Positions 7,900-16,593 of a stretch of DNA of 64,000 nucleotides are shown one piece after another. How positions within the stretch are numbered: position 1 is the first letter of the stretch; each line of letters begins with the position of its first letter. Made by a program: the position numbers and the translations under genes. This stretch comes from Streptomyces sp. MUM 203J. Lineage in GTDB: Bacteria > Actinomycetota > Actinomycetes > Streptomycetales > Streptomycetaceae. The stretch is from NCBI RefSeq assembly GCF_022414595.1, contig NZ_JADWYO010000003.1, positions 1 to 64,000 on the forward strand, in the 5' to 3' direction. The notes under the pieces are model-generated. The model searched no databases, was not told the origin of the DNA, and worked only from the letters and a program-made list of their open reading frames with translations.

Positions 7900-9315
7900 T
7901 CAGGCCACCGTGGACTCGGGGGAGCTGTGCATGTGCTGTTCCATGAGGGCGGCGCGTTGTTCGGTTTCCCATTCGGCGGCCTTCATGTCGCTCATGTCGT
8001 CGTCCGCGGCCGAGGACTCGGTCATGGCGCGGTCGGTGTAGACGAGGGGGCGTTCGGCCTCGGTGATCAGGTGTTTGACGACCTGGACGTTGCCGTTGAC
8101 GTCCCAGACCGCGATGCCGGGGGTGAGGGTGGGGATGATCTCCACCGCCCAGCGGGGTAGGCCCAGGACACGGCCTGTGGCCCGGGCCTCGTCGGCCTTC
8201 TGGGCGTAGATCGTGCGGGTGGAGGCCATTTTGAGGATGGCGGCGGCCTCGCGGGCGGCCGCGCCGTCGACGACGTCGCTGAGGTGGTGGACTACCGCCA
8301 CGAAGGACAGGCCCAGGCGGCGGCCGAACTTCAGCAGGCGCTGGAACAGCTGCGCCACGAAAGGGCTGTTGATGATGTGCCAGGCCTCCTCGACCAGGAA
8401 GATGCGCTTCTTCCGGTCGGGGCGGATCCAGGTGTGTTCGAGCCACACGCCGACGATCGCCATGAGGATGGGCATGGCGATGGAGTTGCGGTCGATGTGG
8501 GACAGGTCGAACACGATCAGGGGAGCGTCGAGGTCGATGCCGACCGTCGTGGGGCCGTCGAACATGCCGCGCAGGTCGCCGTCCACCAGCCGGTCCAGGA
8601 CGAGGGCGACATCGAGGCCCCAGGCCCGTACATCGTCTATGTCGACGTTCATGGCCTCCGCCGACTCGGGTTTCGGGTGGCGGAGCTGCTCGACGATGTC
8701 GGTGAGTACGGGCTGGCGGTCGGTGATGGTCGCGTTGACGTAGGCGTGGGCGACCTTCAGGGCGAAGCCGGAGCGTTCGTCCAGGCCGTGGCCCATGGCC
8801 ACCTCGATGATGGTGCGCAGCAGCGCGAGCTGGCCCGTGGTGGTGATGGACGGGTCGAGCGGGTTGAGGCGGATGCCGTCGTCGAGGGCGGCCATGGGGT
8901 CGAGCCGGATGGGAGTTATTCCCAGCTGCTGCGCGATGAGGTTCCATTCGCCCACGCCGTCCTCTCCCTGGGCGTCCAGGACGACGACCTGGCGGTCGCG
9001 GAAGCGGAGCTGGCGGAGCACGTACGTCTTCTCCAGCGCCGACTTGCCGTTGCCGGACTCGCCCAGGACCAGCCAGTGCGGAGCGGGGAGCTGCTGCCCG
9101 TACAGCTGGAAGGGGTCGTAGATGTAGCCCTTGCCGCTGTAGACCTCACGGCCGATGATCACGCCGGAGTCGCCGAGTCCGGGGGCGGCGGTGGGCAGGT
9201 AGACGGCCTGGGCCTGGCCCGTGGAGGTGCGGACGGGCAGGCGGGTCGTCTCCACCTTCCCGAACAGGAAGGAGGTGAAGGCGTCGGTGAGAACGGACAG
9301 CGGATCGCGCATCAT
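7900..9315 (-). CDS. VirB4-like ATPase (C-terminal motor half)
   Basis: This 471-residue P-loop ATPase has Walker A GESGNGKS (about 85-92), a following VVVLDAQGEDG segment, Walker B RIFLVEEAW and a conserved HHLSDVV/KMASTRTIYAQK region, as in VirB4/TraC energisers of type IV secretion. The N-terminal β-barrel-like domain of VirB4 is missing here but appears to be carried by the protein encoded immediately upstream. I chose the ATG at 9315 because AGGGG lies 4 nt before the ATG pair there; the ATG at 9354 has no ribosome-binding site. Its substrate (DNA or protein) is unknown, as no relaxase is present. Confidence 0.85.
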   Translation of the reverse strand: MMRDPLSVLTDAFTSFLFGKVETTRLPVRTSTGQAQAVYLPTAAPGLGDSGVIIGREVYSGKGYIYDPFQLYGQQLPAPHWLVLGESGNGKSALEKTYVLRQLRFRDRQVVVLDAQGEDGVGEWNLIAQQLGITPIRLDPMAALDDGIRLNPLDPSITTTGQLALLRTIIEVAMGHGLDERSGFALKVAHAYVNATITDRQPVLTDIVEQLRHPKPESAEAMNVDIDDVRAWGLDVALVLDRLVDGDLRGMFDGPTTVGIDLDAPLIVFDLSHIDRNSIAMPILMAIVGVWLEHTWIRPDRKKRIFLVEEAWHIINSPFVAQLFQRLLKFGRRLGLSFVAVVHHLSDVVDGAAAREAAAILKMASTRTIYAQKADEARATGRVLGLPRWAVEIIPTLTPGIAVWDVNGNVQVVKHLITEAERPLVYTDRAMTESSAADDDMSDMKAAEWETEQRAALMEQHMHSSPESTVA

Positions 9316-9357
9316 CAGGCCCCTATCGGCTGTGGCTGTCGGCCCATGGGCCATCGG

Positions 9358-10926
9358 CTAGCGGCGGATGCCTGTGGCGAACGGCAAGGTGTTCACGAAG
9401 GCCCGGTGGTGCTCGCGGTCGCACCACTCCAGCTTCAGATAGGACTTGCCGGCCGACGCCCTGATCGTCCGTTTGTCCCGGGCCAGTGCCTCGGGTGAGC
9501 GGGACGACACGGTGATGTACCCGACGAGGTTGACTCCTGCCGCGCCGCTGGCGAGATCTTCACCCCGCTGGTCGAGGCGTCCGTGGGCGGCGATGTCGCG
9601 GGGGTCGACGGTGCGGTTCATCTTGGCGGCGCGGCTGGCTTCGGCCTCGTCGTTGGTCTTCTCGGTGAGCATGCGCTCGATGGCGATCTCGGTGGGTTCG
9701 AGGTCCATCGTGACGGCGACGGTGCGGATGACGTCCGGGGTGTGGACGAGCAGCGGGGCGAGGAAGTTCACGCCGACGGGGGTCATCGGCCATTCCTTGA
9801 CCCATGCGGTGGCATGGCACCAGGGGGCGCGGGTGGCGGACTCTCGGGTCTTGGCCTGGAGGTAGGTGGCCTCGACGGCGTCGAGTTCGGCGGGCCAGGC
9901 GTTGCGCTGCGTCATGGCCTGGATGTGGTCGATGGGGTGGTCCGGGTCGTACATGGAGTGGATGAGCGAGGCGAGCCGGGACCTGCCGAGGGGCTGCCGT
10001 ACGCGGATGTCGGCTTCCGCGAGGCGGGCGCAGATGTCGGTGAGTTCGCGGGCCATGACGACGGCGAGTCCGGCGTCCTTGTCGAGTTTGCGCTGTTTGA
10101 CGCCGGATGCCTTGCGGGCGGCCTTGGCGGCGCGGGCGATGGCCTCGGCCTCGGCGGCGAGGTCGCGGCTGTAGTGCATGCAGGCGATCAGGTAGGCGCG
10201 GTGCTGCTCGCTGGAGGTGGACACCATGGACTGGAGCTGGTCGTACGACTCCAGGAGCCAGCCGGGGGCGTGCGGGTCGCCGCGCTGGGCGACGTCCTTG
10301 GCGTGGGCGTCGGGGTCCGCGGGCAGGGTGCGGGCCAGCATCTGGAGGCGGGTCACGAAGCCGTCGCCGTTGGCGACGTGCTTGAGGAGGGTGCCGAAAC
10401 GGTCCACCAGAGCTTCTTGGTCCTCGCTGTCCCGCAGTCCGACGCCGGGGCCTTCGATCTCGATGGCGGCGGTGACGGTGCGGCGGTCGGCGTGCAGGAG
10501 GACGGCGATCTCGTCGGGGCCGAAGGGCGCGGACAGCCAGTTGATACGCCCGATGCCGGGCGGGGCGCCGATCTCGACCTCGCGCCCGTCGAGGCGGGTA
10601 CCGGCCTCGACGGCTCCGGAGCGGTACGTGGTGCCCTGGCGGAGGACCCGCTTGTAGCTGCGGTTGACCTCGTACCAGCGGTAGAACGTACGGCCGCGGT
10701 ACGGGACGTAGACGGCCGCGAGCGCGATCGCGGGGAAGCCGGTGAGCAGGCCGATGCGGAGCGGGAGGAACGGGATCAGCAGGCCGCTCATCATGCCCAG
10801 GAACGCGCCGAAGACGATCAGGGCGATCTCGCCGGTCTCACGGTTCTTGCCGATGACGGCGTTGGGGCGGGCGCGGCCGATGAGATACGCGCGGCGGGGC
10901 GTGATCGGATGGGACTGGGTCGTCAC
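9358..10926 (-). CDS. SCO6880-type membrane protein (VirB3/VirB4 N-terminal-like)
   Basis: This 522-residue protein has two adjacent transmembrane segments near the N-terminus (about 35-75, IALIVFGAFLGMMSGLLIPF onward), then a large cytoplasmic region matching the conserved actinobacterial SCO6880 family. The layout, a short VirB3/PrgI-like membrane anchor plus a soluble domain without P-loop directly before a P-loop ATPase, suggests that it supplies the VirB3 and VirB4 N-terminal functions to the next gene. It starts 4 nt inside the end of the VirB6-like gene and stops 42 nt before the ATPase start. The functional assignment is inference from architecture. Confidence 0.7.
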   Translation of the reverse strand: MTTQSHPITPRRAYLIGRARPNAVIGKNRETGEIALIVFGAFLGMMSGLLIPFLPLRIGLLTGFPAIALAAVYVPYRGRTFYRWYEVNRSYKRVLRQGTTYRSGAVEAGTRLDGREVEIGAPPGIGRINWLSAPFGPDEIAVLLHADRRTVTAAIEIEGPGVGLRDSEDQEALVDRFGTLLKHVANGDGFVTRLQMLARTLPADPDAHAKDVAQRGDPHAPGWLLESYDQLQSMVSTSSEQHRAYLIACMHYSRDLAAEAEAIARAAKAARKASGVKQRKLDKDAGLAVVMARELTDICARLAEADIRVRQPLGRSRLASLIHSMYDPDHPIDHIQAMTQRNAWPAELDAVEATYLQAKTRESATRAPWCHATAWVKEWPMTPVGVNFLAPLLVHTPDVIRTVAVTMDLEPTEIAIERMLTEKTNDEAEASRAAKMNRTVDPRDIAAHGRLDQRGEDLASGAAGVNLVGYITVSSRSPEALARDKRTIRASAGKSYLKLEWCDREHHRAFVNTLPFATGIRR

Positions 10927-12314
10927 CGCCCTCCACCTCCTGATCCTGTGGTGCCGGTGTTTCCGGTGTTTCCGGTGTTGCCTGGGGTGTTACGGCCGGG
11001 GATGCGGCTGCTGTGCGGGGTGCTGGTCGCCGGGCTCGCGGCGCCGGGGGCGCTGCGGGGCGCAGGCGCGGCGGAGGGGACGCTTCCGCCGCCGGCCCCG
11101 CCCCCCGGGGTGGTGGCCGGGGTGCTGGAGCCGCGGCTGCTGTGGGCGGACACGCCGCCGCTGACCGCGCCCGCCGGTGCGGGCTGCTGGTGGCCGCGGC
11201 TGCTGTGGGCCTTGATGCCCTGGGAGACGAGGGCGGCCGGGGAGGAGATGACGGCGGCGGCCTGTGCCCCGTCGGTGGCCTGCTTCCGGTTCGTACGGGC
11301 GGCGGCGATCTCGTCGCCGAAGCCGGGGACGAAGCGGTAGATCGCGGCGGACGCGAAGATGGCCAGCAGGATGATGGCGAGGCCGGACACGACTGCGGAG
11401 AAGGCGTTCGGCCCGTCGCCGGAGGAGAGCGCCCCGGCCAGGCCGAGCACGATCACGATGACCGGTTTGATCATGATGATCGCGATCATGATGCCTGCCC
11501 AGCGGCGCACGTGGCCCCACAGGTTGCGGTCCACGAGCCCCGCGTACACGACGGTGCCGAGGAGAGCGCCGACGTAGAGGAGCGCCGCGCGGATGACCAG
11601 CTCCAGCCAGAGGATTCCGGCGGCGAGGATCGAGACCAGCGCGACGATGATCAGCATGATCGGTCCGCCGCCGATGTCGTCGCCCTTCTTGAGGGCTTCG
11701 GCGAACGACCCGAAGAACATGTCCGTCTGGCCGCCGGTGCCCGCGGCGATCACCTCGGTGACGCTGTCGGTCGCGGAGACGATCGTGTGCAGGATGAGCG
11801 GGGTGAAGGCCGACGCCAGGACGGTGAGCCAGAGGAACCCGACCGCCTCCGACATGGCCGTGGTGAAGGGCACGCCGCGGATGGCCCGCTTGGCCACGGC
11901 CAGGAGCCAGAGGATGAGCGTGAGGATGGTGGAGGCCGCGAAGACCACGGCGTACTGCTTGAGGAAGTTGTCGTTGGTGAAGTCGACGGCGGCGGTGTTC
12001 TCGACGGCCGCGCTGAGCTTGTCGACGGTCCAGGCGGCGGCGTCGGCGCATCCGCGCGCGAGGGAGGTGAGGGGGTCGAGGGCGTCGGTGGGGGTGGGGG
12101 TTGTGGGGGTGGTTCCGGGGTTGTTCTCGCAGTAGTCGCGGGCGGGACCCACAATCATGTCGCAGTCACTGTTGCCGGATGGCGACGGTGACACCGAGGG
12201 TGATGTCGACGGGCTCGGTTCGGCCCAGGCCTGTGCTGCCAGCATGACGACCGAAGCCTTGGCCAGGGCGAAGGCGGAGGCGGCGCGTAGTGCCCAGTGA
12301 GGCCTACCGGGCAT
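10923..12314 (-). CDS. VirB6/TrbL-like polytopic membrane protein
   Basis: This protein of about 463 residues begins with a signal-peptide-like segment (ALRAASAFALAKASVVMLAA, cleavage near AWA), followed by a Ser/Pro/Thr linker with two cysteines, about six transmembrane helices (roughly residues 120-330), and a long low-complexity cytoplasmic tail with repeated AHSSRG and a tandem NTG run. This matches VirB6/TrbL channel proteins. I prefer the ATG at 12314, which has GGAGGG 7 nt upstream, over the in-frame ATG at 12335. Its 5' end overlaps the VirB8-like gene and its 3' end overlaps the next gene by 4 nt. Confidence 0.8.
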   Translation of the reverse strand: MPGRPHWALRAASAFALAKASVVMLAAQAWAEPSPSTSPSVSPSPSGNSDCDMIVGPARDYCENNPGTTPTTPTPTDALDPLTSLARGCADAAAWTVDKLSAAVENTAAVDFTNDNFLKQYAVVFAASTILTLILWLLAVAKRAIRGVPFTTAMSEAVGFLWLTVLASAFTPLILHTIVSATDSVTEVIAAGTGGQTDMFFGSFAEALKKGDDIGGGPIMLIIVALVSILAAGILWLELVIRAALLYVGALLGTVVYAGLVDRNLWGHVRRWAGIMIAIIMIKPVIVIVLGLAGALSSGDGPNAFSAVVSGLAIILLAIFASAAIYRFVPGFGDEIAAARTNRKQATDGAQAAAVISSPAALVSQGIKAHSSRGHQQPAPAGAVSGGVSAHSSRGSSTPATTPGGGAGGGSVPSAAPAPRSAPGAASPATSTPHSSRIPGRNTPGNTGNTGNTGTTGSGGGGR

Positions 12315-13116
12315 AGGTGAACCCTCCGAACTCATCTACTGCCGCCGCGATTTCATCGGCGGTGGATGCCTTGCGGTCGGCATTGACCGGGGTAGGGCCG
12401 TCCCTCTGGACAAAGCTCTCGACCTTCCAGTCGTCACCCGACCACTGCAGCTTGATGGTCATGGTGAACCAGTCGGCCGTCACCGGAATGGTCGAGTCCG
12501 CGCCAGCGGTACCGAACACGCCAGTGCACCAGACGTCCACGGTCGCGGATGTGCTGTCGAGCTGGGTGACCTTAGTCCCCATGGGAGCCGTGCGGGACAC
12601 GTACGTCATGCCGGAGGCGGCTTTGCCCTTGGCATCGAGGCCGATCTTGGCGAGGAACTCCGGTGTGTACGCCTTGTCGAAGCTGGCTTCCAGCGAAGGG
12701 ACCTTGTCGGGAACGAAGATCTGCTTCAGGATCTCAGGGCGCCGGTCCTCCTGAAGGATCTCGGCCGAGACGAGTGCCACCGCATAGTTCGCCGCCGCGC
12801 TCTGCGCCCCCTGGTCGTCCTGGGCGTATCCCGTGGGGATCGTGCCCGCCTTGCCGGTGACGGGGCGGACGCCTGTCGGGGCCGTCGGTGCCGCGGCCGC
12901 GCCGCCCGTGGCGGCGCCCTTCGCGCTGCCCCCGCCGTCCCCGTCGCCGCCCCGGTTCGCGAAGGCGATCGCTGCCAGCAGCAGCACGACCACGCCCACC
13001 ACCGTGACCAGGGACCGTGACGGCCGTGCGGGCCGACGCGCGGGGTCGCGCTCCGGGAGCCGGGTTCGGGTCCCGCCTGCGCCCCCGCCGCCCGCGTACT
13101 CGTCGGCGTCACTCAT
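12304..13116 (-). CDS. TcpC/VirB8-like single-pass protein
   Basis: This protein of about 270 residues has a short basic cytoplasmic N-terminus, one transmembrane helix (about 37-56, LVTVVGVVVLLLAAIAFA), a Gly/Ala-rich linker and an extracytoplasmic α+β domain. That domain has the spacing of TcpC/VirB8-type conjugation proteins (FDKAYTPEFLAKIGL, VDVWCTGVFG, ADWFTMTIKLQWSGDDWKV). These proteins assemble the inner-membrane complex of Gram-positive type IV systems. GGAGG lies 10 nt before the ATG at 13116; a GTG at 13125 is an alternative start. Confidence 0.75.
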   Translation of the reverse strand: MSDADEYAGGGGAGGTRTRLPERDPARRPARPSRSLVTVVGVVVLLLAAIAFANRGGDGDGGGSAKGAATGGAAAAPTAPTGVRPVTGKAGTIPTGYAQDDQGAQSAAANYAVALVSAEILQEDRRPEILKQIFVPDKVPSLEASFDKAYTPEFLAKIGLDAKGKAASGMTYVSRTAPMGTKVTQLDSTSATVDVWCTGVFGTAGADSTIPVTADWFTMTIKLQWSGDDWKVESFVQRDGPTPVNADRKASTADEIAAAVDEFGGFTYAR

Positions 13117-13230
13117 GACGGGCACGCCTCCTCGTACGACGACTGTCGTGCTGCTGTGAGATGGTGACTGGACATCAGGAGACGCATCCTCTGCGGGCCG
13201 GGCCGGCGGATGAAAGGCCGGGCGGCCGGG

Positions 13231-13539
13231 TTAGACGGCCATCCCGTACACGATGGTGAACAGTGTTCCGAGCGATCCGATGATGAACACACCGGTCAGC
13301 CCCGCCACGATCAGGCCCTTGCCCTGCTCGGCGCTGAACGTGTCCCGCAGTGCCGTCGCGCCGATGCGCTGCTTGGCCGCGCCCCAGATCGCGATGCCCA
13401 GACAGAGCAGGATGGCCACCGCCATCACGATCTCGATCATCACACGGGCCTGGTTGCCCAGGCTCCCGAAGGGCCCCCAGTTCGGGGCGATTCCGCCAAT
13501 GATGGTGGTGATGTCGCCCTTCTCGGCCGCCAGGTACAT
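13231..13539 (-). CDS. Small two-helix membrane protein (VirB2/TrbC-like)
   Basis: This 102-residue protein has two transmembrane helices (about 33-53 and 77-99) separated by a basic/acidic loop (GAAKQRIGATALRDTFSAEQ). The size and topology are those of VirB2/TrbC pilin-like subunits, and it is the first gene of the T4SS-like operon. I chose the ATG at 13539 (MYLAAEKGDITT), preceded by GGTGAG; an upstream ATG at 13587 has no ribosome-binding site. No signal-peptidase motif is obvious, so pilin function is uncertain. Confidence 0.6.
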   Translation of the reverse strand: MYLAAEKGDITTIIGGIAPNWGPFGSLGNQARVMIEIVMAVAILLCLGIAIWGAAKQRIGATALRDTFSAEQGKGLIVAGLTGVFIIGSLGTLFTIVYGMAV

Positions 13540-13829
13540 GTAACTCACCGCCCCTGTTCGGTAGTTCGATGCCCCGCCCCTTGGCATGGGTCATCAACTA
13601 TCTTCGCTGATGGAACCGCCACCGCACGACGACTTGGCGGGTCTCTTTACCCGATCACCGCACGTTTGACCGAGTCGGCCCCTCTGACCTGCACGCCTGT
13701 GAGGGGCTGAACTGCACGGATACGCGTCCGGTCACTCTGTGTATCACGGGGCGTGACCCCGGGCAATTACCGTCGTTGACCCTTCTTTGGGCCCTTGTGT
13801 CCCATCTTGCGTCCCCGCCCAAACACGAA

Positions 13830-13862
13830 GCCGCCGCCGGACGGGGTGAGTCCGGCGGCGGC
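13830..13862 (-). terminator. Hairpin downstream of the 44-residue gene
   Basis: GCCGCCGCCGGA (13830-13841) pairs perfectly with TCCGGCGGCGGC (13851-13862) around a 9-nt loop. It lies 21 nt after the stop of the 44-residue gene on the minus strand and separates it from the secretion operon. No strong T tract is present, as is common in Streptomyces. Confidence 0.65.
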
Positions 13863-13882
13863 GCTTCTTCGGTGACCGCGTG

Positions 13883-14017
13883 TCAGAACTTGGTCTGACC
13901 CGTCTGGGTGAAGAGGAAGTAGCCCAGCACGACGACGGCGATGGCCGTCAGTGCGATGACCGTGACGGCGGCGACCGTTCCTCCGGCGTCCCCGAGACGG
14001 CCCACCTTGTTCCCCAT
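13883..14017 (-). CDS. 44-residue single-helix membrane peptide
   Basis: This tiny protein begins MGNKVGRLGDAGGTV, has one transmembrane helix (about 14-36) and ends with FTQTGQTKF. The ATG at 14017 is preceded by AGGAG at ideal spacing, whereas the open frame further upstream has none. It lies upstream of, and co-oriented with, the T4SS-like operon but is separated from it by a hairpin and about 290 bp. I do not recognise a function; a pilin-like or small accessory subunit is possible. Confidence 0.65.
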   Translation of the reverse strand: MGNKVGRLGDAGGTVAAVTVIALTAIAVVVLGYFLFTQTGQTKF

Positions 14018-14065
14018 GTGTTTCTCCTGTGGTGCTTGCCCGCCGTGGTCACCGGCCGGGGCGTG

Positions 14066-14087
14066 ATGCAGCCGTTTGCGGCTGCAT
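14066..14087. repeat. Short perfect hairpin upstream of the 44-residue gene
   Basis: ATGCAGCCG and CGGCTGCAT form a perfect 9-bp inverted repeat with a 4-nt loop, about 50 bp upstream of the 44-residue gene. It could be an operator or an mRNA leader hairpin; I have no evidence for which. Confidence 0.5.
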
Positions 14088-14305
14088 GCCACAGAGTAGC
14101 GCAGTGGTCCAGACCAGTTGGCGGGGGTCGGGTGGAGGTTCCACGGGAGCGGAGGGGGTCGGTTGGGGGAGTGTCGCCGGAGTGTGGAACCTGAGGGGTC
14201 TTCTGATCGTCTTCTTTGTACGGGATGTTGGGCGGCGACCGGTCTGCGTGCAGTTCCTGCAGGTCAGCGCGGGCAATCTGGCCATCGCGTGTTGTGGATC
14301 ACTTG

Positions 14306-14488
14306 GTGGACCGGAGTGTGCCCAGCCGGATCACCGCCGGGTTGATGCTGCTGCTCGCCGCGCTGGTCGCGTTGGTCGGCTCGATGCCGGGCGGCGCTCC
14401 GTTCTGGGGTGCGATGCTGCTGAGTGTTAGCGCGATGTACATATGCGCACACCCCGTGTACGTGAACGGGCGCACCGCCCGGCGGTGA
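14306..14488 (+). CDS. Small membrane protein (60 residues)
   Basis: The GTG at 14306 opens a 60-residue protein with two hydrophobic stretches (AGLMLLLAALVALVGSMPG and APFWGAMLLSVSAMYICAH) and a basic C-terminus. Codon third positions are GC-rich. The ribosome-binding site is weak. It converges with the DUF397 gene 7 bp away. I do not recognise a function. Confidence 0.5.
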   Translation: MDRSVPSRITAGLMLLLAALVALVGSMPGGAPFWGAMLLSVSAMYICAHPVYVNGRTARR

Positions 14489-14495
14489 TTCCGGG

Positions 14496-14822
14496 TCAGC
14501 CCGCGAGCCTGTCGAACTCCCCTGCGCGGACGCCGGCGGCGAAGGCCTCCCACTGGGGGGTGGTCGTCGTGACGACGGGCCCCTGCGGGTGCGTCCGCAG
14601 GCGGAGGGTGCCGTCGGGGCCCGTCTCGCCGCCGTCGGGCACGCGCCCGAGCCGTATGTCCTCCTGCCAGGCCCGCCACGTGGTGGGGGCAAGGGTGAGG
14701 ACGGCGCCCGAGGGGTCGCTGGTCTCGGTGAGTCTGATGGTGCCGCGGTCGCCTGCGGCGAGGTGTATGCAGGATTCGCCTTCGCCGCAGAACGACGACT
14801 TCTTCCAGGTGGCCTCTGACAT
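14496..14822 (-). CDS. DUF397-domain protein
   Basis: This 108-residue protein begins ATWKKSSFCGEGESCIHLA, the hallmark of DUF397 (W-K-S-S...S-C-V motif), and contains a second related half ending WEAFAAGVRAGEFD. Such small proteins are encoded next to whiJ-type DNA-binding proteins in streptomycetes and act with them in developmental control. The gene follows the XRE/DUF5753 regulator by 11 nt and is co-transcribed with it. GAGG precedes the ATG. Confidence 0.9.
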   Translation of the reverse strand: MSEATWKKSSFCGEGESCIHLAAGDRGTIRLTETSDPSGAVLTLAPTTWRAWQEDIRLGRVPDGGETGPDGTLRLRTHPQGPVVTTTTPQWEAFAAGVRAGEFDRLAG

Positions 14823-14833
14823 GGGTGTGTACC

Positions 14834-15688
14834 TCACAGGTCTCGGACGATGCTGTGAATGAAGTCCTGCGACTTCTTCGGGTCGAGGGCGGTGGCCGTG
14901 AGCCGTTCCAGGACGAGCCGGTACTTGTCGAGCTGTGCCTCGGCGTCGAGGAATACGGGCCCGTGGGACTGGTCCAGCTGCACGGTGTCCAGTTGTGGGA
15001 CGGCGCCGTGCACGTAATAGAGCGGCTGGGTCGATCCGGCGAAGGCACCGGCGGCGAACGGAATGACGAGCAGGGTGATGTGCTCGCGCTCGCTCATGGC
15101 CAGAAGGTGCTTCAGCTGCGCGCGGGCAGTGGCCCGGCCGCCGAACTGCATGCGAAGCCCCGCCTCGTGAAGGACCGCCTGGTACGGGACCGGGTCCTCG
15201 CGGAAGAGGACGGTCTGCCGCTTGATGCGGAAGGACGCGCGGTGCTCCACCTCGGGAGGTGACAGCTCCGGGACGACCTGGCGGCACACCGCGCGGGCGT
15301 GCTCGAAGGTCTGGAGGAGGCCGGGCAGGTTCGCAATGTGCGCGGTACGGAGCCGGTGGCCGTGATGTTCGAGTTCGGCCAGGTCGAGCATCCGGGCGGG
15401 CAGGCGATCCCGGTACTCCTCCCACCAGCCGCGCCTGCCGCGCTCGCCGGTCATCCCGGCCAAGGCTTCGACAAGTGCCTTGTCCACGCACTCGTAGTTC
15501 GCCGCCAGGGCCCGTACGCGCTCGGCGCTCACGCCGTACCGGCCGGCCTCGATGTTGCTGATGCGTGACTGGTTGGCGCTGATCAGCGCGGCGGCGTTGG
15601 TGGCCGTCATGCCTGCGCGCTCACGCAACCGCCGCAGCTCCGTTCCGAGGCGCCGGCGTCGGGCGGTCGGAGGTGCGTTCGGGGGCAT
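14834..15688 (-). CDS. WhiJ-like XRE regulator with DUF5753 domain
   Basis: This 284-residue DNA-binding protein has an N-terminal XRE helix-turn-helix (LGTELRRLRERAGMTATNAA...NQSRISNIEAGRYG) followed by a DUF5753 domain (LPGLLQTFEHARAV...LREAGLRMQFGG-like segment, ITLLVIPFAAGAFAG). The family includes WhiJ and the many paralogues paired with DUF397 partners and RsbW-like kinases. I chose the ATG at 15688 (MPPNAPPTARRR), preceded by GAGGTG; earlier in-frame ATGs lack a site. It is divergent from the HATPase gene. Confidence 0.92.
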   Translation of the reverse strand: MPPNAPPTARRRRLGTELRRLRERAGMTATNAAALISANQSRISNIEAGRYGVSAERVRALAANYECVDKALVEALAGMTGERGRRGWWEEYRDRLPARMLDLAELEHHGHRLRTAHIANLPGLLQTFEHARAVCRQVVPELSPPEVEHRASFRIKRQTVLFREDPVPYQAVLHEAGLRMQFGGRATARAQLKHLLAMSEREHITLLVIPFAAGAFAGSTQPLYYVHGAVPQLDTVQLDQSHGPVFLDAEAQLDKYRLVLERLTATALDPKKSQDFIHSIVRDL

Positions 15689-15886
15689 GGTCACCTCGTT
15701 CTGTCTGCCGTCACCCACACGAGGGTTCATGGCGTTTAGTCCTCGAAGTTCATGGAATCTATTCCATGTGTGGCGCTAGCCTGTGACTCAGGCCACTCGC
15801 CTGGAAGCGCACCGGCTGACGAGCCGACAGAGCCACCAGGCATCCCGTACGGACTCCGCAACTCTCCACACCTCTTGGAGACTTCC

Positions 15887-16327
15887 ATGCCGTTCACCGT
15901 AACGCCGCCGTGGGCGTACACCCTCCAGCTTCCGCAGGACCCGCGCGGCCCCGGGATCGCGCGCAGCACCCTCCGCACCGTCCTCGCCGCGCACGGGATG
16001 CGGCGGCTCACCGCGGTCGCGGAGCTGCTGGTCAGTGAGCTGGCCACCAATGCGTACCTGTACTCGGACGCCCCCTACACGCTCACCCTCCGGTCGACGG
16101 GGACCGGGCGGTTGCGGCTCGGTGTCAGGGACAGCAACCCCCGGATCCCGGCGCCGTTCCGGGGCACGGGTGTCACCCCGGCGGGGGACCAGGACGAACA
16201 GGGGCGCGGGTTGCTGCTCGTGGAACTGTGTGCCGACGACTTCGGGGCGTACCCGCTCGATACAGGCGGCGGGAAGCTGCTGTGGGTGGAGTGCACGGAG
16301 CCCGCCGCGGGAGCGGCTGTGGCGTGA
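15887..16327 (+). CDS. RsbW-like ATP-binding regulator (HATPase_c_2)
   Basis: This 146-residue GHKL ATPase resembles anti-sigma/serine kinases. It has the N-box variant AELLVSELATNAYLYS, a D-box LGVRDSNPRIP and the G-box DEQGRGLLLVELCADDFG. GGAG sits 6 nt before the ATG at 15887; the frame is open further upstream but without a ribosome-binding site. With the divergent XRE and DUF397 genes it completes the three-component whiJ-type module common in Streptomyces. Confidence 0.88.
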   Translation: MPFTVTPPWAYTLQLPQDPRGPGIARSTLRTVLAAHGMRRLTAVAELLVSELATNAYLYSDAPYTLTLRSTGTGRLRLGVRDSNPRIPAPFRGTGVTPAGDQDEQGRGLLLVELCADDFGAYPLDTGGGKLLWVECTEPAAGAAVA

Positions 16328-16593
16328 GTCCGCGCTGGTCCAGGGGCGCGACCGGGCACGTACCCGTACGTGAACCCGTGCTCGTACCGCATCCGCAGGG
16401 TCTCCCGGCGCCGGGAAGGCCGACAGCTCCCCCGTCCTTCCCTCCACCCGTCGCGGCGGGAGACCCTGCTTGCACGAACCGCCCGATGCCCTGGGGCCCC
16501 TGCCGAGCGCCGTCACGCTTCAGCGGGGGGTCGGGCGGTGTGCTTCCCATGGTGGTACGGGAGAGGCGGGGCGGGTTGTGGATGCGCGCGACA

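Noticed and set aside
6333..14017. Integrative conjugative element
   Set aside because: T4SS-like genes are present, but there is no relaxase, integrase, excisionase, replication gene or tRNA-linked attachment repeat.
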